Of a stretch of 48,842 bases of DNA, positions 35,531 through 44,350 are shown in pieces (position 1 is the stretch's first letter; each line of letters opens with the position of its first letter). The position numbers and the translations under genes were made by a program. The stretch is from Terriglobia bacterium (GTDB lineage Bacteria; Acidobacteriota; Terriglobia; Bryobacterales; Bryobacteraceae). Below the pieces are notes generated by a model. It saw only the letters and a list, made by a program, of their open reading frames with translations, made no database searches and was not told the origin of the DNA. Where the stretch lies: assembly GCA_021324185.1 (NCBI GenBank), contig JAJPJN010000031.1, forward strand, positions 1 through 48,842, read 5' to 3'.

Positions 35531-36757
35531 TTACAATGTCCGGGTCAGTGCGGGTTCGGCCGCAGCGGCGGATACGGCCCGTAGCGCATGATCCAGGTCG
35601 TCTTTTATATCGTCCACGTTTTCAATGCCAGCCGCAATTCTGACCAGGTTTTCGCGGATGCCCATGCGCTCGCGCATTTTGGGCGAGACGTTGCGATGCG
35701 AGGCAATAAGCGGATAAAGCAGCAGCGTATGCACGTCACCGAGAGAGGTTCCGGGGACGATCATTTTCAGCTCGTCCATAAATTGCAAAACCGAATCTTT
35801 GGCCGCGCCTTTGATTTCAAAGCTCAGGATGGCGCCGAACAAGCCCGGGGCAAAGTATTGACGGATGTTTTCGGCATCCGGGTGGTTGGGATCGGCGCAG
35901 TAGTAGACCCGGTCCACCGCTGGATGGGAGGCCAGCCATTCGGCCAGAATTCTGGCGTTTTGGCATTGCCGCTCGAAGCGGAGCGCAAGTGTCTTGATGC
36001 CGCGCATCGTGAGATAGCTTTCAAACGGGCCTAGCTGCGGGCCAGTGATGCGCGCGAGCGTGCGCAGCGGCTGATAATGCTGCTCGTCGGCGACGACAAT
36101 TCCGCCCAGCACGTCGCCATGCCCGGCGAGATACTTGGTGGCGCTATGCACAACGAGATTCGCGCCCCATTCGAGCGGGCGCAGCATCATGGGCGTGGCA
36201 AACGTGTTGTCGACCACGACGGCAGCTCCGGCTCGTTTGGAAATTTCGATGATCCGCGCCAGATTGGCGACGCGCAATAACGGATTCGAAATGCTTTCGA
36301 GAAAGACGCAGCCGGGCCGGTTCTGCTCGACCGCTGTTGCGAAGGCCTCGAGATCTGCAAGATCTATGTACTTGACCTTAACGTCAAAGGGCGCGAGCAC
36401 CTGATCGAGAAGGCCCACCGTGGCGCCATAAATGGCATGCGAGGCCAAAATGCTGTGCGGGCGATCGATAAGCGCGGCTTGCAGTGCGATTTGCACCGCC
36501 GCCATACCTGAAGCCGTGGCGAGAGATCCGCGCCCGTTCTCGAGCGCAGCAGCCAGTTCCTCCAGCGCCTCATTGGTAGGACTGGAATAACGCGCGTAGC
36601 TGACGCCTTCATCGGGCTGGCCCAGCACATGATCGAGCGTCGCGGCCGAGTCATAGAAATAGGTGCTTGAAAGATGTATGGGGGTAGTGGATGGAACAGG
36701 CTGGCCGGGCCGCCGCTTGCGGTCGCCCGCATGCACTACTTTGGATTCAAATTTCAT
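35531..36757 (-). CDS. Cys/Met metabolism PLP enzyme, cystathionine gamma-synthase/lyase type
   Basis: A fold-type I PLP enzyme of transsulfuration. It has VHAGDRKRRPGQPVPSTTPI, SYARYSSPTNEALEELAAAL, ASGMAAVQIALQAAL, VVVDNTFATPM, the PLP lysine in VVHSATKYLAGHGDVLGG, and LGDVHTLLLYPLIASHR. The choice between synthase, lyase and gamma-lyase activity cannot be made by eye. ATG 36757 is preferred to 36769 because it overlaps the cysS stop (ATGA), showing coupling. The neighbour is cysteinyl-tRNA synthetase, which fits a cysteine-supply role. About 408 residues. Confidence 0.9.
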   Translation of the reverse strand: MKFESKVVHAGDRKRRPGQPVPSTTPIHLSSTYFYDSAATLDHVLGQPDEGVSYARYSSPTNEALEELAAALENGRGSLATASGMAAVQIALQAALIDRPHSILASHAIYGATVGLLDQVLAPFDVKVKYIDLADLEAFATAVEQNRPGCVFLESISNPLLRVANLARIIEISKRAGAAVVVDNTFATPMMLRPLEWGANLVVHSATKYLAGHGDVLGGIVVADEQHYQPLRTLARITGPQLGPFESYLTMRGIKTLALRFERQCQNARILAEWLASHPAVDRVYYCADPNHPDAENIRQYFAPGLFGAILSFEIKGAAKDSVLQFMDELKMIVPGTSLGDVHTLLLYPLIASHRNVSPKMRERMGIRENLVRIAAGIENVDDIKDDLDHALRAVSAAAAEPALTRTL

Positions 36758-38184
36758 TTCCGTTTCCAACGCACCCCGTCTTTTGTGTCTTCGAGAACGA
36801 TGCCTTGTTCGAGAAGCTGGGCGCGAATTGCGTCTGCCTTTTGAAAATCTCTGGCCTTCTTGGCGGCCGTGCGCTGTTCTATCAAACGCTCGATGTCAGA
36901 GTCCGGGAGCGTGCCGCCGACCGGTGATTCCTCAGACCGGGCAATCGCCTGGTCGGCCGGCTTCAGACAATCGAATACGCACTCGAAGATTTCCAACACG
37001 CGCGCCGCGTCCCAGCGATTGTCCTCGCGAAAACGATTCTCATCGATGGCCGTGTTCATGGCGCGAACGTACTCATAAATCGCCGCGAGCGCCTCAGCGG
37101 TATTGAGGTCGTCATCCATGCCGTTTTCGAACTGCTCGATGGCGGCGCGGGAACGCCCGGCGATCTCCGGATTCGATCCGGGCGGAAATTTGGTTGTTGT
37201 GAGGCGAAGCTCGAAATCGCGCAGGCGCTCGATGGATTTGGTAGCCGCTTTCAGACCTTCGAACGTGAAGTTCAACTTTTTCCGGTAGGGGACGGAGGCC
37301 AGCAGATAGCGAATCGCTTCGGGCTGGTAGCCCATTTCGAGCAGATCGCGGACGGTATAGAAGTTGCCCAGCGATTTCGACATCTTCTGCGATTCGATCT
37401 GCAGATGCTCGGAGTGGAGCCAGTAACGCGCGAACGGCTTGTGGGTGATGGATTCTGATTGCGCGATTTCATTTTCGTGATGCGGAAAAATGAGGTCTAC
37501 GCCGCCGGCGTGTATATCCAGCGTCTCCCCCAAATAGCTCATCGCCATGGCGGAGCACTCGATGTGCCAGCCGGGCCGGCCAGGGCCGAAAGGAGTGTCC
37601 CAGGCGGGCTCACCTTCCTTACGGGCTTTCCAGAGCACAAAGTCGCGCGCGTCGGCCTTATCGTATTCATCGACATCGACGCGGGCGCCGCTGCGGATTC
37701 CGCCGAAGTCATTGTGCGACAGCTTGCCGTATTCGGGAAAGCTGGAGATGCGAAAGTAAGTGGACCCATCGCTCTGATAAGTACAGCCCTGCGCCGCCAG
37801 GTTTTGAATGGCTTCGACCATTTGAGAGATGTGCTGGGTGGCGGGAGCAACGTGCTCAGGCCGCTCGAGCCGCAGCGCGGCGGCATCCTCGAAGAAGGCC
37901 TGAGTGAAGGCGGCGGTGTAGTCCTTGATCGATTTCTTCGCCTGGGCGGCATTCACGATGATCTTGTCGTCTACATCCGTCACATTCATGACGTGGTTCA
38001 ACTGATAGCCGCGATAGCGCAGCCAGCGCCTGAGAATGTCCTGAAACGTGAAGGCCCGGAAATTGCCGATATGCGCGTAGTTGTACACAGTCGGACCGCA
38101 CGTATACATGCGGACGGTGTTGTCCTGCAAGGGACGAAAAACTTCCACGTCCTGGGTCAGAGTGTTATAAAACCGCAAGGGCAT
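36754..38184 (-). CDS. cysS: Cysteinyl-tRNA synthetase
   Basis: A class I aminoacyl-tRNA synthetase. It shows the HIGH-type motif with the zinc-ligand cysteine (TCGPTVYNYAHIGN), the later zinc region WHIECSAMAMSYLG and PHHENEIAQSES, and the KMSKSLGNF signature. The DALR-like helical C-terminus ends with RTAAKKARDFQKADAIRAQL. About 476 residues, normal. Its stop overlaps the start of the PLP enzyme gene. Both genes may be controlled together. Confidence 0.97.
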   Translation of the reverse strand: MPLRFYNTLTQDVEVFRPLQDNTVRMYTCGPTVYNYAHIGNFRAFTFQDILRRWLRYRGYQLNHVMNVTDVDDKIIVNAAQAKKSIKDYTAAFTQAFFEDAAALRLERPEHVAPATQHISQMVEAIQNLAAQGCTYQSDGSTYFRISSFPEYGKLSHNDFGGIRSGARVDVDEYDKADARDFVLWKARKEGEPAWDTPFGPGRPGWHIECSAMAMSYLGETLDIHAGGVDLIFPHHENEIAQSESITHKPFARYWLHSEHLQIESQKMSKSLGNFYTVRDLLEMGYQPEAIRYLLASVPYRKKLNFTFEGLKAATKSIERLRDFELRLTTTKFPPGSNPEIAGRSRAAIEQFENGMDDDLNTAEALAAIYEYVRAMNTAIDENRFREDNRWDAARVLEIFECVFDCLKPADQAIARSEESPVGGTLPDSDIERLIEQRTAAKKARDFQKADAIRAQLLEQGIVLEDTKDGVRWKRK

Positions 38185-38261
38185 CCGGAGGGATTAACTC
38201 CAATCGTAACAAGCGCAGCAGCGGATACAGCGTAAGCTGTTAGAAACACATGGCCAAGCGA

Positions 38262-38291
38262 TTGAATCTCTCATTTGACTTGCAGTATCTT
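38262..38291 (+). promoter_or_regulatory. Candidate promoter of the DUF47-PiT pair
   Basis: TTGAAT (38262-38267) and TATCTT (38286-38291) are separated by 18 bases and lie 23 bases before the DUF47 start. This is a fair sigma-70-type match in an otherwise empty 130-base gap. No clear Pho box was seen. Confidence 0.4.
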
Positions 38292-38314
38292 GCCTTGCCG
38301 GAGCGGGCACACGA

Positions 38315-38929
38315 GTGAATCTGTTACCAAAAGACGAACGATTCTTCGATTATTTTCACCAACAGGCCGCCATTCTTTGCCAGGCCTCCCATCTCCTGCA
38401 GGCGGGCGTCAAAGAGGGCTATCAGGGAATCTCTCAGGCCGCCAAGCGCATCGAGGCGCTGGAACGCAGCGGCGACAACATCACCCACCAGATCTTCGAC
38501 CGGCTTCGCGCAACCTTCATTACGCCATTTGATCCGGAGGACATTCAGTCGCTGGCTACGGCCTTGGACGATGTTCTGGACCGGATGGAGGACGCCGCCT
38601 TCCGCATTGTGGCGTATCGCATTGACCCGATTCCGCCGGCCATCATCGAACTGGCGGAGATGATTGCGAAATCGTGCAACGCAATTGATCGTGCTTTGCA
38701 CGCTCTGCATGACAAAGCCTCTGTTATCGAGCCCAGCATCGAGGTAAACAGGCTGGAGGAGCAAGCCGATGCGGTGGAGCGCAATATGCTGATGGATCTG
38801 TTCGGCTCGGGCGTGGATGCGGTTACAATTGTCAAGCTGAAAGATGTATACGAATCGCTTGAAGACACGACAGATCGCTGCGAAGACGTCGCTGACGTCA
38901 TTCAAAATATTGCAGTAAAGAACCTGTAG
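38315..38929 (+). CDS. DUF47 PhoU-like phosphate transport regulator
   Basis: An all-helical PhoU-like protein (DUF47). It shows FDYFHQQAAILCQASHLL, IEALERSGDNITHQIFDRL, FITPFDPEDIQSLATALDDVLDRMEDA, EVNRLEEQADAVERNML and LKDVYESLEDTTDRCEDVADVIQNI. The E/D-rich helical motifs are those that bind metal in PhoU. Such proteins usually sit beside PiT transporters and tune phosphate uptake, and here the PiT gene follows after 4 bases. The start is GTG at 38315. Confidence 0.93.
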   Translation: MNLLPKDERFFDYFHQQAAILCQASHLLQAGVKEGYQGISQAAKRIEALERSGDNITHQIFDRLRATFITPFDPEDIQSLATALDDVLDRMEDAAFRIVAYRIDPIPPAIIELAEMIAKSCNAIDRALHALHDKASVIEPSIEVNRLEEQADAVERNMLMDLFGSGVDAVTIVKLKDVYESLEDTTDRCEDVADVIQNIAVKNL

Positions 38930-38933
38930 CCCC

Positions 38934-39935
38934 GTGTCAGCGCTGGGATTGGTTGCCATCATCGTGGTGATTGCGCTGATTTTCGACTTCGTGAATGGCT
39001 TTCACGACGCCGCAAACTCAGTCGCGACGGTGGTTGCCACGCGTGTGCTCAATCCGCTGCAGGCCGTGGGACTGGCGGCAGTGTTCAATTTCCTGGCGGC
39101 GTGGCTGCTGGGAACAAAAGTAGCGGCCACAGTGGGCGAAGGCTTTGTGAACACGCGTATTGTGACGCCGTACGTGATTCTGGCGGGGCTAATCGGAGCG
39201 ATTCTCTGGAATGTATTCACCTGGTACTTGAAGCTGCCCATCAGCTCCTCGCATGCTTTGATCGGCGGCTATGCGGGCGCCGCTCTGGCAAAAGCCGGGA
39301 GGCATGGTCTCGTAGTGGGGAAATGGCCCAGCACGCTGGCATTTATTGTGCTGGCTCCCATCATTGGCCTGATACTTGGCTATTTGCTGATGATCGCGGT
39401 GTATTGGATTTTCCAGAGCTTCGCCCCGGGCCGTTTGGATCGCTGGTTTCGCCATCTGCAGATTCTGTCGTCCTCGCTGCTGAGTTGCGCGCACGGGACC
39501 AACGATGCCCAGAAGACGATGGGAATCATTACGGCCGTGCTGGTGGCAGCCGGAATGGAAAAGACGTTTCGCGTTCCCGATTGGGTGATTCTCGCCTGCG
39601 CGGTGGCCATGGGATTAGGGACGCTGAGTGGCGGCTGGCGCGTTGTACACACTATGGGCATGCGGCTGACAAAATTGAAACCGCGCAGCGGCTTCTGTGC
39701 CGAAACGGGCGCAGCCATTTCGATCTTTCTGGCAACGCATCTGGGCCTTCCGGTGTCGACAACCCATGTCGTGGCGGGGGCGATTGCCGGCGTCGGTTCA
39801 ATCCAGCGGGTGCGGGCGGTGCGCTGGAATGTGGCGAGCGATATCGTTGTCGCATGGGTCTTGACCATTCCTGCCGCGGGCATCGTAGCGGCGCTGGTTT
39901 TTTATCTGATCCATCTATTCGAGCCCGCCGCGTAG
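38934..39935 (+). CDS. pit: Low-affinity inorganic phosphate transporter (PiT family)
   Basis: A PiT-family transporter that couples metal-phosphate uptake to protons or sodium. It has the N-terminal signature DFVNGFHDAANSVATVV and the C-terminal matching repeat GTNDAQKTMGIITAVLV, each with the internal-duplication motif, plus SSSHALIGGYAGA and LPVSTTHVVAGAIAGVG. About ten transmembrane helices; 333 residues. The GTG start lies 4 bases after the DUF47 stop, and the pair is a standard operon. Confidence 0.95.
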   Translation: MSALGLVAIIVVIALIFDFVNGFHDAANSVATVVATRVLNPLQAVGLAAVFNFLAAWLLGTKVAATVGEGFVNTRIVTPYVILAGLIGAILWNVFTWYLKLPISSSHALIGGYAGAALAKAGRHGLVVGKWPSTLAFIVLAPIIGLILGYLLMIAVYWIFQSFAPGRLDRWFRHLQILSSSLLSCAHGTNDAQKTMGIITAVLVAAGMEKTFRVPDWVILACAVAMGLGTLSGGWRVVHTMGMRLTKLKPRSGFCAETGAAISIFLATHLGLPVSTTHVVAGAIAGVGSIQRVRAVRWNVASDIVVAWVLTIPAAGIVAALVFYLIHLFEPAA

Positions 39936-39957
39936 CACGTTAACCCTGAACCGACGC

Positions 39958-39963
39958 TATAAT
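39958..39963 (+). promoter_or_regulatory. TATAAT -10 box before the regulator gene
   Basis: TATAAT, preceded by GC, lies 17 bases before the ATG at 39981. It could serve as the -10 box with a 5' leader of about 10 bases. No good -35 is seen, and no Shine-Dalgarno lies before the ATG, so translation may be leaderless-like. Confidence 0.45.
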
Positions 39964-39980
39964 TGGGCACTTAATACTAG

Positions 39981-41294
39981 ATGTCCACAACAGAGGCGGC
40001 AATTTCGCCATCTGAGAAGCGCGAAGCTCTCGAAGAGGTTTTGAAGAGCCAGACGTTCGCGCGTTCGGCTCAACTGCGGGCATTCCTTCAATACGTTTGT
40101 GAACACGAACTTTCCGGCCGTCTGGAGGAGATTAGCGAATACCAGATTGCGGTGCACGCGTTGGGACGCACGCCCGATTTCAACCTGACGGAGGATTCCG
40201 CGGTCCGGAATCGAGCGTATGAGTTGCGGCAGCGGCTCGAAAAATTCTATTCTTCCGAGCGGCCGGACGCCCCCCTTCGTATCGACATTCCACGCGGCAG
40301 TTACGTCCCGCGATACAGCCGCCCGGCTCTCGTTCGAAAGACGCCTGCTGCTGTGGCGCGGGGTGGAGCGCCGGGCATTTCAAAACTGAGCGGCATACGG
40401 CCGCCGCTCTGGTTAGTCGCCGCCGTCTGCTTCGTTTTTCTGGCTGCCGGAATACTGGCAGGCGTTCTGCTCTCGCGAAATCGGCAGCCCCGGATTGTGC
40501 CGCCCCAAATTGTGCCGCCCCAAATCGTGAAAGACGCATGGGGACCACTGGCCGATCCCGGAGAGCAGATGCTCATTTCAATCGCTACCAGCCTGCACAT
40601 GATGGTGAGGCCGCACATTACTCCGCATAAATTGCGCTTTCCGGTGCCGGAGCAACTGTATTCGATTTATGGGCCCAACCGGCCGCTACCCGAAGAAACA
40701 ACCCTGTACATGGAGCCTTCACAAATAGCCGTTCCTTTTGGCGAGCTTGTGGCGGCAACAACGCTGTGCCGGATGCGGTCCGAATTTGGCGGGCTCTACC
40801 AGATTCTGCCCGAATCCGAGGCGCCTGCGCCAGCGCTCCGGGGCCGAAACTCGGTTTTACTCGGCTCAGGGACGAACAGCACCGCGGCAGTCGTGCTCCT
40901 GCGCAACATGCCGTTGACGATCGATTACACGAAACAGGACAATTTCGCCGTTATCGACCAACGTCAGCCGCCCGATAAGTCTACGCTCTTCGTTTCACAA
41001 CCGAGTGACCAGCCAGTGCCGGTTACGACTTATGGGCTACTGACCGTATTTACTACAACGGATTCGACCGGAAGGCGCCGCCGGATTCTCGTCGTTTCAG
41101 GATCAAGTTCCGCCTCCATCCAGGCGGGCGTGGAGTTCTTCTGTTCACCGGATCATCTTCGGGAATTGAAAGCCCATCTCGGGGGATCTGAGTTCCCTCC
41201 CAACTATCAGGTTGTTTTGCGGTGCAAGGCAGTAGGATTACGGCTTATTTCGTACGAATATGCGATGCATATCGTGGTAGCAAAGGGCTTGTAG
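39981..41294 (+). CDS. Acidobacterial winged-helix/transmembrane regulator
   Basis: The N-terminal 110 residues have the pattern of a DNA-binding winged helix (KSQTFARSAQLRAFLQYVCE, RLEEISEYQIAVHALGRTPDFN, RNRAYELRQRLEKFY, RIDIPRGSYVPRYS), repeatedly found in acidobacterial proteins that also carry TPR or transmembrane parts. One transmembrane helix (LWLVAAVCFVFLAAGILAGVLL) is followed by a PQIVPPQIV tandem repeat and a periplasmic alpha/beta domain with SGSSSASIQAGVEFF near its end. It is probably a one-component membrane-bound regulator, with signal and target unknown. Its 3' end overlaps the convergent rhamnosidase gene by about 50 bases. Confidence 0.78.
   Translation: MSTTEAAISPSEKREALEEVLKSQTFARSAQLRAFLQYVCEHELSGRLEEISEYQIAVHALGRTPDFNLTEDSAVRNRAYELRQRLEKFYSSERPDAPLRIDIPRGSYVPRYSRPALVRKTPAAVARGGAPGISKLSGIRPPLWLVAAVCFVFLAAGILAGVLLSRNRQPRIVPPQIVPPQIVKDAWGPLADPGEQMLISIATSLHMMVRPHITPHKLRFPVPEQLYSIYGPNRPLPEETTLYMEPSQIAVPFGELVAATTLCRMRSEFGGLYQILPESEAPAPALRGRNSVLLGSGTNSTAAVVLLRNMPLTIDYTKQDNFAVIDQRQPPDKSTLFVSQPSDQPVPVTTYGLLTVFTTTDSTGRRRRILVVSGSSSASIQAGVEFFCSPDHLRELKAHLGGSEFPPNYQVVLRCKAVGLRLISYEYAMHIVVAKGL
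40492..40525 (+). repeat. Two-copy 15-bp tandem repeat in the regulator gene
   Basis: The DNA unit ATTGTGCCGCCCCAA (5 codons) occurs twice in tandem and a third partial copy follows, giving PQIVPPQIV just after the transmembrane helix. It keeps the frame and looks like recent slippage in a linker. Confidence 0.7.
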
Positions 41295-44200
41295 CGACAG
41301 TTACAAGCCGAACGGGTCCTATAAGTCCGGATGGCAACAGCGGCGAATCGGATTTGAACTTAGTAATATTCGTGTGTGTAAAGCGCCGTTCGGGCGGCAG
41401 TAACTGGTCTCCAATGAGCCGGTTCGGCCATAGATTGGTCACTTGAATCCGAAGTTCGTTTGCACCCGCTGTAGCGTTGCCATCCAGCCGCACACGGAAC
41501 GGTTTTTTCCATGCAATTCCGAGGTCTTTACCGTTCAGCCACACTTGTGCAATTTCTCTTACCTCGCCGAGATCGAGCAGCAGCGATTTCCCGGGCGTCA
41601 AAAGTTCGGCGGCAATCTGAATCTGCTTTGAATAGACTGCCGTGCCCGAAAAATAGCGAATTCCGGGGTTCATGTCTTCGGTCCAGGATTTGAGGTCCTG
41701 GAATACTGCCCGGGGCGGCGCGCCCCAGCCGGCGGGAAATTGCACGAGCCAAGGACCTGGAATCTGAGTTTCCCGATTCAGAATTTCGACATTTGCAGCA
41801 AATTTGAAGCCACGATCGGTCTCGAAGGTGTAACTTCCGGGCATTGATGTCTCCGCCGTCCACTGCTGATTCTGCCGCTGCACTTTGATTTCAGGTGCTG
41901 GATTGCCGTCGGGAGCGGGAAACACTGCAACGCCGTCGCGGCTGATCCGCACGATGTGTTCGGTGGACGGGCGGCGGAAGATCAGACATATGGTTCCATA
42001 CGGTTCCAACCAGAGTGGAACCGTTGTGCGATGATCAGCGGTCTGCTGATAGACGAAATTGTTCTCGATGATGCCAGTGTCGGAATGCCATAGCTCGGGC
42101 ATCTTTCCGTTGACGCGGAATGTTGCTGATGCAAAGACCGGCTGCGCGGTTGTGTTGCGGACAAAATAGATTTCGGAATCCGGCGTTGAACGATGTACGT
42201 AATCGAAGCCGGATGGCCGGGTAGTGGATTCTACTTCGAAATCGGGCGGAACATGCCGGCGCTGAAGTACTTCGCGGGCAGTTATCCCGCAGTACACCGT
42301 TCCTTTTCCGAATCTATGCTCAGTGACGCCGTTTTGGCCGCAATTGCCCCAAATCGCCGCGGAAAGCTCCGCTATGGGGGCGTCGCGAATTTCGCCATTT
42401 TGCAGCCCGGTGCTTCGAACCGGGCGTTCACCGGCAACCGAAGCCCCTGCAGCTACAAGATCTCTGATTTTTTCCAGTGCCGCCAGAGAAATCACCGGCA
42501 GGTTATCCAGCGCTAACAGGCGATAACTCACGCCTCGCGATAACTGGATGTTGCCGTCCCGTACTTCAGCGCGATGAAGCAAGACATCTTCGTCGGTAAC
42601 ATCGTAATCGTAGCCGGGCAAAACCTTGGCGGGATCGGACGCCTTCAGGCGAACAAAATCCGGCACGTAATCGCCGTAATAGTAAAGAACATCACTAACA
42701 GAAACGCCTTGTTGCATCAAAAACTGAGTTCTGTTGATATAGCCGATAAACGGACCCGCAACATTCCACCAGGTTACGTTTGGATTCAGATGCGTTCCGG
42801 CAAAATATTCCTCGCCCGGCAAACCATATTTAGCAGGCGATGAAGTAAACGTGTGCCAAAAGAGTAAGTTCAGTCCGGCACAGATTGCCTGATCGAACGT
42901 CGGTTTCAAATCGTTCCAGATTGTCTCTTCCCACTGAGGCCCGATGCTCGTCATTCCCTCCTGTGCAACAAGCGGCTTTGCGTAGATGTGGGCGGCGCTC
43001 GAAGCTTCCTTGACGAAAAACCGCTCTTGATCAGTGGAGCGGTGAGTGGCAGACTTGGCCCAGAACTCCGTTTGCGGAAAGGTGCTGATGCCAAGCGTAC
43101 GGAGCGCGTCAATGGGGGCGCCGTGCGGGCCGCCCGATTCGGGGTGTATGCCCAGCCCATACTCTTGGGCGGATTCCGCGAAGACACGATAGTGCTCATT
43201 GGCAATCAAATCGCCGATTGTTTTTCTGAAATCGTTCAGAAAACGATTGGAGACGTCGCGACTCTCCACGATACGGCCACTCACGACGGGCAAGTAAGCA
43301 AGCAGGTCATAGCCGCGGCGTTTTCTGAATTCATCGCGAAACGCAGCGGTCCAGTTAGTCCCGCCTAATTCCCAACTGTCGGTTACTAAGTAGCGAAGAC
43401 TTACACCTAAATAAGGCTGTGCCGCTTGGAGAAGAGGGATAACATTCTGCTTCCAGTAGGTTACAAAGGCATTGTGGTCCAAATAATCGACTGCAAGCCC
43501 TTGCCATTTGCCGCTGGAAGTGGATACGGTGGCGCCAGAATCGGTATAGCCGATTCGAAGGATTTCCCAATTGCCGGCGGGTATCCGGCAATTCAGCAAA
43601 CTACCCTGCATCTGCGGCGTGATGTCCTGCACTTCGTGTAGCTGGGTGTCCGCTTCGTTTGGCGAGGCTGGATAGTTCTCGATCAGTTGAACGGTTTGCG
43701 GCATGGAAAACGGAGGGACCTCTTCGAATGCAGCTTTCTGCCGGAGCAGCCGGATGGGGTGCCTTGGATCGCCGTCGTGGCCCGGAAGCGCGGGGCCGGC
43801 GTGAAGCGGATAGAGGAGGACGGCGATATCTCTATAAAAGCCGTTTGTCTCCCGCGGTTGTGGCAGGTTTTGGTGAACGTACCCGGGGCCGGTAACGACT
43901 ATCCGGGAAAAGGTCAGAAGTTTCGACGCTTGCTCTGGTGTAACAGTCGGGCCGCCGAGGTTCCACCCGCTCTGTATTGTGAGACTGACTTCCAAGCCTA
44001 AACGAGCAGCTTCGCGGATTGCGTAGCGATATAGTTGCCGCCACTCGGGACTATCGAACGTCGGGCCGGGCGGCGCCTCCTCATTTCCGCCCTGATTCGA
44101 TCCGTTTGCGTCCACCAGCAGGACGCCGCCATATCCCTTTGCTTTCATTTCCTCCAGATCACGCGTGATTGTTGCCTCGGTTGTATTGCCGTTCAGCCAC

Positions 44201-44343
44201 CACCAGTAGCAATGCATGCGTGCCTGCCGGGGCGGGTTCTGAAAGCCTTCTTCGAGCCAGTCCGGAGTCGCGGCACTGCTTGCCGAACTCGGGACCGCAG
44301 CCATAGCGAGAACGGCGGCCGCGCAAAACGCAAATAGTCGCAA
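41245..44343 (-). CDS. GH106-type alpha-L-rhamnosidase
   Basis: A large secreted glycoside hydrolase of 1032 residues, with signal peptide (FCAAAVLAMAAVPSS). The family region begins with WLEEGFQNPPRQARMHCYWWWLNGN and continues with LEEMKAKGYGGVLLVDANG, SLTIQSGWNLGGP, YLVTDSWELGGTNWT, GIHPESGGPHGAPIDALR, and GLNLLFWHTFTSSP. All are GH106-like. The C-terminal part has jelly-roll modules (LLLDLGEVREIAQVWLNGKDLG). GH106 enzymes cut alpha-L-rhamnosyl links in plant pectins or flavonoids. The TonB receptor gene lies 7 bases upstream on the same strand, so the two probably form a small glycan-use unit. The 3' end overlaps the convergent regulator gene. Confidence 0.87.
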   Translation of the reverse strand: MRLFAFCAAAVLAMAAVPSSASSAATPDWLEEGFQNPPRQARMHCYWWWLNGNTTEATITRDLEEMKAKGYGGVLLVDANGSNQGGNEEAPPGPTFDSPEWRQLYRYAIREAARLGLEVSLTIQSGWNLGGPTVTPEQASKLLTFSRIVVTGPGYVHQNLPQPRETNGFYRDIAVLLYPLHAGPALPGHDGDPRHPIRLLRQKAAFEEVPPFSMPQTVQLIENYPASPNEADTQLHEVQDITPQMQGSLLNCRIPAGNWEILRIGYTDSGATVSTSSGKWQGLAVDYLDHNAFVTYWKQNVIPLLQAAQPYLGVSLRYLVTDSWELGGTNWTAAFRDEFRKRRGYDLLAYLPVVSGRIVESRDVSNRFLNDFRKTIGDLIANEHYRVFAESAQEYGLGIHPESGGPHGAPIDALRTLGISTFPQTEFWAKSATHRSTDQERFFVKEASSAAHIYAKPLVAQEGMTSIGPQWEETIWNDLKPTFDQAICAGLNLLFWHTFTSSPAKYGLPGEEYFAGTHLNPNVTWWNVAGPFIGYINRTQFLMQQGVSVSDVLYYYGDYVPDFVRLKASDPAKVLPGYDYDVTDEDVLLHRAEVRDGNIQLSRGVSYRLLALDNLPVISLAALEKIRDLVAAGASVAGERPVRSTGLQNGEIRDAPIAELSAAIWGNCGQNGVTEHRFGKGTVYCGITAREVLQRRHVPPDFEVESTTRPSGFDYVHRSTPDSEIYFVRNTTAQPVFASATFRVNGKMPELWHSDTGIIENNFVYQQTADHRTTVPLWLEPYGTICLIFRRPSTEHIVRISRDGVAVFPAPDGNPAPEIKVQRQNQQWTAETSMPGSYTFETDRGFKFAANVEILNRETQIPGPWLVQFPAGWGAPPRAVFQDLKSWTEDMNPGIRYFSGTAVYSKQIQIAAELLTPGKSLLLDLGEVREIAQVWLNGKDLGIAWKKPFRVRLDGNATAGANELRIQVTNLWPNRLIGDQLLPPERRFTHTNITKFKSDSPLLPSGLIGPVRLVTVATSPLLPRYASHIRTK

Positions 44344-44350
44344 ATCGCGC

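Noticed and set aside
37459-38235. 258-residue reading frame on the plus strand
   Set aside because: Antisense to cysS, a full-length synthetase with all motifs.
40492-40525. Possible transposon direct repeats
   Set aside because: The repeat is in frame within a coding linker and has no terminal inverted repeats or transposase.
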